Below are positions 49,195 through 58,800 of a DNA stretch of 63,496 nt, piece after piece (within the stretch, counting starts at the first letter, position 1; every line of letters begins with the position of its first letter). Source of the stretch: a virus; IMG/VR virus record IMGVR_UViG_3300012920_000036, positions 1-63,496 of that record; one strand, 5' to 3'. The translations under genes and the position numbers were made by a program. Under the pieces are notes generated by a model that searched no databases, was not told the DNA's origin, and was given only the letters and a program-made list of their open reading frames with translations.

Positions 49195-49797
49195 TTGGAT
49201 ATTACTCTGCGAATTGCTGACGGTTTCGCCCCTAACGCAGATCAGATTAGGGAGGAAATATTGTCCGCAAATTTCACGGACGAAGTTGGCCCAGACGGTT
49301 ACAACTACACAGGTATCTGCCTAGAAAACCAACCTGACCTAACCAAAGAGATTGCTGCGCTTGTTGGGTTTGATGTTGAAATAAAACTCTCATGCTTTCG
49401 GGTAAGTTATGAAAAAGAAATGCCGCATAACCATGTGCATTCTGATGGGATATGCGCCAAATACGCAGGCATACTTTACCTAAACCCAAACCATCAACGC
49501 AGAGGAGGTACTGCCTTTTGGAGGCATAAGGTAGGCGGATGGGATTCATTGCCAACCGATGACGAGCTAATAAAAGACGGCAGAGATCCAGTTGAATTTA
49601 ATTTGGATATGGTCGAGGAGTGGCAGCGCAGAGATCAATGGGCCATGTGTGGATTTGCCGAGATGAAATTCAACAGGTTCATAACCTATCCCACAAAAAT
49701 GTTTCACAGTCGTTACCCGCACGAAGCCTTCGGCACTACACTCTCGGATGGCAGACTAATATGGACAGTATTTTATGATCGTAAGGGAAGCGAATGA
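49195..49797 (+). CDS. 2-oxoglutarate/Fe(II) oxygenase-like protein (DUF6445-like), 200 aa
   Basis: CFRVSYEKEMPHNHVHSDGI contains the H-x-D iron site (His82, Asp84); YAGILYLNPNHQRRGGTAFW is the core strand pair, and FHSRYPHEAFG gives the distal His near 172. This fits the DUF6445-type oxygenases frequent in marine phages. TTG start at 49195. In a tail operon it may hydroxylate a virion or host component; that is inference. Confidence 0.75.
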   Translation: MDITLRIADGFAPNADQIREEILSANFTDEVGPDGYNYTGICLENQPDLTKEIAALVGFDVEIKLSCFRVSYEKEMPHNHVHSDGICAKYAGILYLNPNHQRRGGTAFWRHKVGGWDSLPTDDELIKDGRDPVEFNLDMVEEWQRRDQWAMCGFAEMKFNRFITYPTKMFHSRYPHEAFGTTLSDGRLIWTVFYDRKGSE

Positions 49798-50212
49798 TGA
49801 CGACTACAAACAGTTAGACAGCCTTTGCCAAAAATTCTTCAAAGAGGGCGGTCTAAAAGGAGTACCAAATAACTTTTCCGCAGGACTGAGGAAACATGTG
49901 GATGCAGGCTTCGCCCTGTGCCTTGTCCTTGTTCGCGATGGTGTAGTGCTGGGTACAATTGGCAGCATGATTAGTGAAGACTTTATAACAGGCGATCTGA
50001 TCTGCACCGAAATGTTCTGGTACGTCGAACCTCAATACAGGCGTCATGGCATTCGATTACACAAGGCGCTGGAAGCGGAGGCAAAAAATCGCGGGTGTGA
50101 ACGAATTTACATGGTACATTTAGCAAAGCTAAAGGCTGATAAACTAGAACGATATTATAAGAGATGTGGCTACGAACCTTTAGAAATTTTTTACAGCAAA
50201 GAGTTAACATGA
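49775..50212 (+). CDS. GNAT N-acetyltransferase, 145 aa
   Basis: The acetyl-CoA motif is WYVEPQYRRHGIRLHKALEAEA (about residues 86-107), preceded by the strand LGTIGSM and followed by LERYYKRCGYEPLE. Complete GNAT fold. Overlaps the oxygenase gene by 23 bases, so two putative modifying enzymes are translated together amid structural genes. Substrate unknown. Confidence 0.85.
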   Translation: MIVREANDDDYKQLDSLCQKFFKEGGLKGVPNNFSAGLRKHVDAGFALCLVLVRDGVVLGTIGSMISEDFITGDLICTEMFWYVEPQYRRHGIRLHKALEAEAKNRGCERIYMVHLAKLKADKLERYYKRCGYEPLEIFYSKELT

Positions 50213-50225
50213 GAAAGGCATTAAC

Positions 50226-51272
50226 ATGGCAGCGGTAACAGCAGGGGTAATAGGCGCTGGGGCAGCGGTAGCTGGTTCAGTTAGAGCAGGCAAGGAGGCT
50301 AAGAAGGGGCGACGTGCCGCCAGAGATTCCGCCGCCGCTGATAGAGAGTTTAATTACAGAATGTTTCAAGAGGGCCGAGGCTCTAAGGGTAGTGCCAAAC
50401 TTCCTCTTTACATGAAGGATTCCAGCGGACGACTAATCGAGCCAATAGCAGGAACGCAAGCCGCCGATATCTTTTCTATACCCCTCGACAAAACTCCCAG
50501 AGAAAGACTCAAGGAGTTTGAAGATATTTATGCTGCCGAAGAACCATTGCGTCAGCAGGGCATGGACACTTTGCGAGGCATCTATGAAGGCGAAGGTGGG
50601 GTTAGTGATTATGAAAGGAGACGGTTGCAGAATGTTGCCCCAGTATCTGAAGCTGAAAGGCAGCAGGCGCAAACCATAGGTCAATCTGCTGAGTTGGCAT
50701 TAGCCCAGCAACTTAACGCACAACGTGCAAGAGATGCTATGGCTGGAATATCCGGCAGAGCTAACCTTGGTTCACAATTGGCAAGTGCTACGATTAGGCA
50801 AAACGCAGCGCAGCAGCAGGCTGGTGCATTGGCAGATGCTAACCTAGCAGATGCTCGTCGTAATGCTGCGATTTCAGAGGATGCATATCGGATGCAGTTG
50901 GACAATCCGCAGTTGGCAGATTCGATTGCAGCCATGCGAATAGCCTCACAGCAGCAACCTTACAATCAGTTAGTGGAACAAGCAGGGCGACAATACTCCG
51001 TGTTACAGCCATTTGAGATAGCACCAGGAACATTTAAGGCTTCGCCGTTGCCGTCTCCTGCGGTTGACACGTCAGGTTCAGCAATACTCGGAGGCATATC
51101 TGGTGCAGCAAATGCGTTCGGCCAGTACGCTCGCAACAAGCAGATGATGGACATGCTGAATCAGCAGCAATTTATGAGACAGCCAACATACTACGGCACA
51201 AACCCAGATGGTACTAACGTCACCTCTGGTCAAGCCGAAGTTGGCACAGGTTTTGACTTTGGTTCAATATAA
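50226..51272 (+). CDS. Internal virion / ejection protein, 348 aa
   Basis: A small Gly/Ala hydrophobic start (VTAGVIGAGAAVAGSV) then long Ala/Gln/Arg-rich helices (ALAQQLNAQRARDAMAGI; LADARRNAAISEDAY) and a Gln-rich end. Typical of podovirus ejection proteins that leave the capsid with the DNA. First of three such genes in a row. Confidence 0.7.
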   Translation: MAAVTAGVIGAGAAVAGSVRAGKEAKKGRRAARDSAAADREFNYRMFQEGRGSKGSAKLPLYMKDSSGRLIEPIAGTQAADIFSIPLDKTPRERLKEFEDIYAAEEPLRQQGMDTLRGIYEGEGGVSDYERRRLQNVAPVSEAERQQAQTIGQSAELALAQQLNAQRARDAMAGISGRANLGSQLASATIRQNAAQQQAGALADANLADARRNAAISEDAYRMQLDNPQLADSIAAMRIASQQQPYNQLVEQAGRQYSVLQPFEIAPGTFKASPLPSPAVDTSGSAILGGISGAANAFGQYARNKQMMDMLNQQQFMRQPTYYGTNPDGTNVTSGQAEVGTGFDFGSI

Positions 51273-51296
51273 CAACGCCAACCAGTAACAAGCATT

Positions 51297-52889
51297 ATGG
51301 CTACTGAAAAAGAAGTTTTTGAAATGGCAAGACAGGGTGTGCAGCAGGCTGCTGCCCCCTTGGTGGGAATGATGTCGGACAGGGTTGCCATGAAGGCTCA
51401 AGAAATAGACCGGCAACGCAAATTAGCTGACGACCAACGACGTAGGGACGAGGCACGGCAGGATTGGATTGAAAAATTCAACATGCAAACCGCCGCTGCG
51501 AAAGAAGCAGCCAAGGTTTCAAGGGACTTTGCGAAGTCAGAACGTATTGCTAAAACCGAGGCTGCGAAAGAAGCAGCCGAGGCTACAAGGAATTTTCAGC
51601 GAACGGAATCGGATTGGAACTTCTACCGGAACCGCATGGTTGAGCTTCAAGACAGGGGTTTTGCTATTCAGCAGGATGAAAAGGAGATGCGACTCAAGGC
51701 TGCTCAGTACGGGATGGTAAATGCTAATGAAGCTTCTATCGAAGATGTTTATAAGCACATCTATGATAATGCCCCAGAGGAGTTGGAGAAATTTAAGAAA
51801 CGTCAGCGAGATGCTTTCACCGCATTGAATCCTGAAATCCATCAAAACTATGAAAACTTATCTGAGCAACGAAATGCAATCTATGGGCAAATCGGTGAGT
51901 TAATTAGAAATAGTTCCGGCCCAACTGAGGACGAAATACTGAAGAGCCTTTTACCTAGATTAATTGCCGACCCAATTTTCAAATTAAACGAAACGGATAT
52001 TGAGACAATTAGGACTGAGGGACTGGCGGGTTTGGCTAGACTTATTCAGAATGATGACGCAGCGCAACAACAACTAGGAACTTTGATGAAACAAGTTTCA
52101 GAAGAGGTTGGTGACGCAAAATCAAAACAAGTTTCAAATGATATTTCATTACTGATGGAGCAAGTGCGAGTAATTGATTCCAATATGAAAAGGATAGAAA
52201 CGGTGAATCCATCTATCGGCCTTGAATCTACAACTGTAATTAATGCAAGAACTTCGCGAAATTTCTTAAATAATCGAAACCAAGATACTGTTCAGACAGG
52301 GAGGTTCAATTTACCTCCGCAAGGTGGGGCTACTCCGGCAGTAACTCCACCTCCTGCTCCGGTGACTCCGGCAACCCCGACAAATCAAAGCACAACTCCT
52401 CCTCCCGCCTTTACTCCTGCCGCAGCACCTTCCGATGCGGACAGCCCTGCCGCTGGAGGCTTTGGCCCTGCTATCCCTTCTACTCCCACGTTGGACATGA
52501 GCCGCTTTGGGCCGTTATCTGATGACACGGATGCTCTGGAAAAAGAACGAACTGATCTTGAAGATAGAGTGCGAGTTCAAAATACCCAGATAAATAAAGC
52601 GATTAAAGGAGGTCGGCAACCTTATGGCCCTACAGTAAGAATGAAAGCTGAAAACGAACAGCGAATCAGCGACATCGATAATATGATTTTCCGGTTGAAC
52701 CAAGACAACATTAGCCCCGTTCCGCTTGAAGGTGGCGACCCAGGATTTAGAGGTGTTGTTTCTGGTAACCCAAAACCACAAGAGACTTCTGATGAAAGGT
52801 CGATGCGTATCCGCCGACTCCTAGATGAATCAAACAGGAGAACTCGCGAGGAACTACGCAGATCACCCTTCTACGGCGGCGGTCAATAA
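51297..52889 (+). CDS. Internal virion / ejection protein, 530 aa
   Basis: Long charged coiled coils in the first 200 residues (EIDRQRKLADDQRRRDEARQ), a Pro/Thr/Ala-rich linker at about 345-400 (PAVTPPPAPVTPATPTNQ) and a charged end. Probably an ejection protein working with its two neighbours. Confidence 0.7.
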   Translation: MATEKEVFEMARQGVQQAAAPLVGMMSDRVAMKAQEIDRQRKLADDQRRRDEARQDWIEKFNMQTAAAKEAAKVSRDFAKSERIAKTEAAKEAAEATRNFQRTESDWNFYRNRMVELQDRGFAIQQDEKEMRLKAAQYGMVNANEASIEDVYKHIYDNAPEELEKFKKRQRDAFTALNPEIHQNYENLSEQRNAIYGQIGELIRNSSGPTEDEILKSLLPRLIADPIFKLNETDIETIRTEGLAGLARLIQNDDAAQQQLGTLMKQVSEEVGDAKSKQVSNDISLLMEQVRVIDSNMKRIETVNPSIGLESTTVINARTSRNFLNNRNQDTVQTGRFNLPPQGGATPAVTPPPAPVTPATPTNQSTTPPPAFTPAAAPSDADSPAAGGFGPAIPSTPTLDMSRFGPLSDDTDALEKERTDLEDRVRVQNTQINKAIKGGRQPYGPTVRMKAENEQRISDIDNMIFRLNQDNISPVPLEGGDPGFRGVVSGNPKPQETSDERSMRIRRLLDESNRRTREELRRSPFYGGGQ

Positions 52890-52898
52890 TGCACGACG

Positions 52899-55800
52899 AT
52901 GCCCAACACTTTAGTAGATCATTACCGTTCTCGGTTTCCTGACGATAGCATTAGCGATCAAGGGATTATTGGCGGATTCATTCGCCAGCATGGCGAGTCT
53001 GCAATCAAGACACAATACCCTGACGCTTACTCTCAGTTTATAAAACAAAGACGGAAGGATGATGTAGACAGGTATAACCGTGTCAATCCGTCTGGGCTTG
53101 GTGGTGAGTGGTGGAAAGCGGCTAAACGCACCACAATAGGGTTAGGTGAAATTTCGTTAGCGGGATTTGGTTTAGGGGCAGAGGCTGTTGGGTGGGAGTC
53201 TGCTCGCGACTACCTAATGATGAAGGCAATGGAGCTTGGTCAGGATGCCTCTGATGTATCAATAGCTGCCGCTGAACCAGAATGGGAGGACGTTGATGGT
53301 CTTTATGAATCACTACAATATGGAGCCGCAGTCTTTGGTGAAGCAGCGCCATCCTTGGTGGAGTCACTTGCTGTTGCCGGTGCTGGTGCTTTGGTGGGTA
53401 GCGGCGCCGCTCCTGGCCCTGGTACTGTTGCTGGCGGGGTGGGCGGATTCTTCGCTAAGAACGCTGTTAAAAATCTTCTCAAGAAAGAGGTTCGCGAACG
53501 GGTAAGAGAGAACCTGGAAAAACAGGTGGGGCGAACGCTTACTGATGACGCACTAAAATACACCCTACTTAAAACTGCTTTGTCTGGAAAAGGTGCAGGC
53601 AAGGACATGATCAAGGCACAAATGAAAGCCGCTGGCGCGAAGCTGGGCGGCACAGTTGCCACCACCCTAAACAGCTACGGTTTATCCTCCGGTGAAATTT
53701 ACAACTCGTTAGCAAGCAACCCTAACGTAGACCCAGATGACGCTATGGACATTGCGCTTGTCGGAGGTCTTGTTGCTGCTGTCCCTGACACATTCCTGCC
53801 TTCATACATTATGAAGCAGTCAGGGATTGTTGATGCTCTTGCCGGTACTGTTAAAGGGAAGATGGCAAAGGAGCATGTGAAGAGGAGATTTAATGGCTAT
53901 GTTGGGAGACTAGCCAAGCAGGCTGCTATCACGATTCCGACTGAAGGTGCAACTGAAGGTTTCCAAGAGTTAGTTAACATTGCTGCTGAAAAATACGGAG
54001 ACAAGACAAGCGAACACTTCAAGGACACGGGGCGACTGTTCGCTCCTATGGATATTTATGATGACCTAACCGATGAGGAAAAAGGTCGAATCGATAGGGC
54101 AATAGTAGTTGGCGCTGCCGCCGGAAGCATGGGTGCTGTTGGTGCAGCCACAAGAAGAACGGCAGAGGATACTGATGACACAGACGTAACACCAACAGAG
54201 CCAGCAGAGGATGTAGTCGATGAAATTTACGCTCCAACAGATGAGGAGAAAGCAATTATCACAGCCTTGGTTGCTAAGGAGGTAGCTGGAGGTGACGTTA
54301 AAAAGGAGCTTACTGATGCCAATGTTTTCAGTAACAGGATTCTGACAAGATTTTATGTTTCTGAGAAAAAAAGGGCTTTAGAAGAACAGGGTTTTCGTTT
54401 GGATGCTAAAAAGGATTCAGATGAAAAAGCAGAGGTAGACGAAGACTACATTAACTTCATTAATGAACAAATTATCGTAGTCAAAAACTCAGACCTGTCT
54501 CCAAAGATTCGTAAGTACCTACTTGCACAACTCAATGAGAAATTGAGAGCAGCAAAGAAAGGTGCGAAACCTGACGCCACGACATCGATGTCTATGGCTG
54601 GCGAGGCAGTCGAAGTTAAGTCGTTACTCGATGAGCAGTTGGGCTTACTGGAACCACAGCCGGAAGCTGAACCTGTAGCTGAAACCCGTGAGCCGATAGC
54701 AATGCTGCCGGAGTCAGTCGGGGCGGAAGAAATTCGGAATAGAGAACGAGATCAGAAGTGGCAGAAAGAGGACAACGCCAAGGAAGCTGAGAAATTACAG
54801 GCACAGAAAACTGAGGGTGAAAAGAAACTCGCACTTCTTAACGAGCGATTAGCCCAAGCAAAAAAAACCGCTGTGCAAACAGAAGGTGATCGGCGTACCC
54901 GTGAAACAAATTTAGCTGCGATTTGGGCAGCCGCTTCTAAATTAGATAGACAAGAGGATAACGCAGCACAAAAAGCTTTTGAAGAGAAGCAGAAGTTTGC
55001 AAAAGCTGCTGAGAATTTAAGGCAGAAAAAAGCTAAAGCTGCTGAGAAAATTAAAGCAACAGCAGAAGCACAACAGGAAACCACAGAGGAAGAAACATCT
55101 ACACAAACCACTCAAGAAACAAAGGAGGCTTTTAACGCCGGTCACGTTGCAGATGAACCAAAGTCTAGCGCACCTGATAAAAGGCTAACGTCAACGGGAG
55201 GCATTAAGGTTCCGCCCATCTTTGAAATCACTTCTCAGATACGGGAGAGATTCAAGGGCAAACTTGATTTGTTAGGAAACATTTTAACACAGGGGGCGGG
55301 GAAAAAAGAGAAAGGCAAAGGGAAGTCTAAGAGGGATTCAAGACGCATAACTGCATTACTTGAACCAAACAGCGGAGAAGTGTATGCCGTTAAAACATGG
55401 AAGGAAGGTGGCAATGTTTGGATGGCATCTGAAGATGGAACCAGAATCAAACTTGAAACAGTAATAGAACAGGGTCTGATTCCTATATTCAGCATACTTA
55501 CAAAGCCAGATGCGAGTGTTAAAGACTATTCGGTATACCCTAACAGAAATGATTTTGATTCCACAATCGCTCAACAAGTCGCAAACGAAAAAATAGATGC
55601 AGAAATTGATACAGAAATTAAACAGCGTCCACCTCAACCTAATTCGGTTAGTGAGAAAGAGGCACAAAGTTTACCTTCAAACAAAAAGGTAAAAGCCTTA
55701 TTCGACGCAATCGTTCGTGCCGCAGTAGCCAGAGGCTTGAACATTGAAATCTTTCAGAATGAACAGGCGGCAATGGAGGGTGAGTATGGTGCGTATGCTA

Positions 55801-58800
55801 ATGCCTTTAAATTAATTAGGCTGGCACTAGCAGACTCAGCTAATCCGACAAGCGAAACGATACGACTTCTATTGCATGAGGTGGCTCATGCTGTGTTTGC
55901 CAATGAGCCGGTTCACATTCGTGAGTCGATTCACTCTGCCATTAACAACATGAGCGACAAGGCACTCCAGCTTGAGGGCTTTACGATGGCTGTACCGGAG
56001 GGAGTGAATGAAGCAGAGGTTATCCAAGAGGAACGCTTGGTGGAGACAACCTCGATCAATTTACAACAGGAAGGGTTTGACCCAACCAACGCTCAATCGA
56101 CAGCGCAGAAACTCTTTAGGTTTCTAAAGGACATTTACTACAGGGCGTCGATGGCAATCCAGCGAGCTACAGGGCTTAACATTGCCAACGATCAGTTACC
56201 TCTTCTTTATTTCCAGAACCGCATGAGGATGTTCCTTGCTGGAGACAAGGATGTTTTCAGCTACCTCAGTTTCTTGGGTGGGCCTAAACCAAACCACACA
56301 GAAACTGTGGGAATGTCACGCAAGGTGCATGACTCTTCCATAGAAATAGACATCAGCTTTCGAGACAAGTTCGTGGACTATCCAGAGGTCGTCCCTGACA
56401 ACCAACTTGCTGCAAGGCTTGGCGTCAGACAACGGCCTAGTCCCAGCAGGAGAACCACAGCGCCAGAACCTATCGTCCAGTATGGAGAGGAATACGATAG
56501 CGTACAGATGAAGACGGGAGAGGTGTACACTCTCAAGCTCATCGATGACGCTTATCGTAAAATGTACGAGGCATGGCGGGTTAGCGGAGCCACGCCAATG
56601 ACATACGAGGAGTGGCTGGCTAGTGACATGATGGGCAAGGATGACCCTGCTGTTTTGATTGCTGAGATAAACAGCGAACTGGCAGCTAACGGGCATGAGC
56701 AGATAAACCCAGACGATGTAACGAGTGTTAGCCTTGAGCAAAACAAGCAGCTACCGAAAGCCAAGGAGGCTGCTTATGTTCATATCAGAAGCGTCAGGGC
56801 CAAGCTGCAAGACAACTACATAAACGGTCAGCAAAACCTAGACCCGTCCAAACCAAAGTCGCTTTCTGAAAAGGTTAAGAAAGCAAAAGAGGCTGTCGTC
56901 AAATGGTTGCAGCGATATACCGATGCCGATGTTTCACTCAACCAGATTTACACCATGCTAGATGAGGCTGTCTCTGAACTTCGCGATGACATGCGGCAGA
57001 TCGGCAACGCATCGAGGCGCAAAGGTGAACTTTATCAGATCATCAAGCAGCTTGAAGGCAAGACGCCAGAGGCGAAGGCTGTTCAGCAAGTTGAAAAGAA
57101 ATTACTTAAACTTGTCAGGGAAACCAGAGACGGCAAAGGCAACTTCTTCGACATGGTCGAGGCAGCGGCAAGAGTTTTGCAGGACAGAGGAGACACCGAA
57201 TCACGCTGGAACACTTTAACTGTTACTCAAATAGCTGAGTTACTTGATGCATCTGGTGTTGATATTTTACAGCCTTTAATCAAAGACCGCCAAATGCTGG
57301 CGGCTGTAATTGCTATTGCCAAAAAGGATTCACTCGTAATGGATTTACTCTCTCTTCGACGCGATAAAGAGAGAGCCGGAGTTGACGAAATACTCAAAGA
57401 GTTTCTGGCGAAAGGGCGAGCAGACGAGAACACGATCAAACATGCTACCAGGAGAATCCCCAGACTTGAGAAAGTTGCGAATCGCATTTTGCTGCAACTG
57501 AACACCAAGCAGAAGGCGCTTGAATCTGATCAAAGAGAATTACAAAAACAGACTGAGCGAGTTTTGTTTTGGGATTCGGTAGCTGAAACTATCGATGACA
57601 CAATGGGTATGCTGGAGGAAGACCTTGGCATAGAGGACGCTGATAAAAACGTACAGGCATTTGCTTTGTACGACGGCGCGAAGATTCCTGTTCCAGCCAG
57701 CCCCAACACTTCCATCGAAGACCTTAAAGATCCATCGAAACAAAAGGAAGTATCACTCAAGGCCAGCAAGTTTTCTCAAGATCAAATCCGCAGATACTAT
57801 CAGCAGATTAAGACGTGGCTAGTAGCCAACGCTGACAAGCCTAAGTCCGCCACCTACCGGCAAATGGAACGTATCGCAGATGAGTTGGCGATTGCCGGTG
57901 CTGACCTAATGGACAAGAGCATTAGGCGGGTCGTGGGACAAAAACTTGCTGACTCATTTAGCAAATCATTATTCAGCATAGGCTCTGGAATCTCTCGCTT
58001 GATGGGCAGGAGAATTGAGCGTTTCCAAAACGAATGGCAACGCATGGAGAAAGAAGCTGATCTTATTGGCTCACAATGGACGCTCGCAGAAAAAGCGTTG
58101 ATGAACGAATTGCTAAAAGGGCGGTTCTATAAAATTGATAGGAGACAGGAATTTAGAGAAGACTGGTATCAAAAAGCGTTACAGTTTTTTGAGAAACGCC
58201 CAGACCTCCTTAACTTCAGTAAGGATAGTAGGGAGATGCGGCGGAATGCATATAACCAATACCTTAATAGATTATCAGAATCCAATGAGTTTGCTCAGAT
58301 CATAAAGAATAATGATAAAGTCAGGGATTTGTTTTACAAATACATGGACGCAACTGCGAAGAGTTCTGGTTGGTTTGACCAACAGCGCAGTCGTCTTCGT
58401 ATCAAGCTCGCGTCTGATCCGAAATATGGATACCTCCGTGAATCAATTGGTGAACCCATATTTACGGTAATGCGGAGACTGTCTGGTCACGCCTCTCTCA
58501 TCTACGAGATAATGAGAGAAAGCGGGTGGCTGGAAATTAAATCTGACCAACCATTCGATGACACAAGGCCGCTGTTTTCAAAAACAGTCTGGCGGGATTT
58601 TGTGAAACCAATCGTGCAGAGAGAAGGACGGTCGATGATCGGCTCTGTACACAGGCCAGATGGGGTTCAAAGATTAGCCAGACGCAGCAGTCTAATCGAA
58701 GCATATGAGAACACGGCAGTTAATGAAGCTGGCTTTTATTCGATAAAAGACTTTGCCGAGAAGCTTTACTCTCTTGAAGAAGGCGACCCTACGGACATGG

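Noticed and set aside
55356-55667. Minus-strand frames within the giant ejection protein and other structural genes
   Set aside because: Shadows of strongly coding + strand genes, without ribosome sites or family resemblance.
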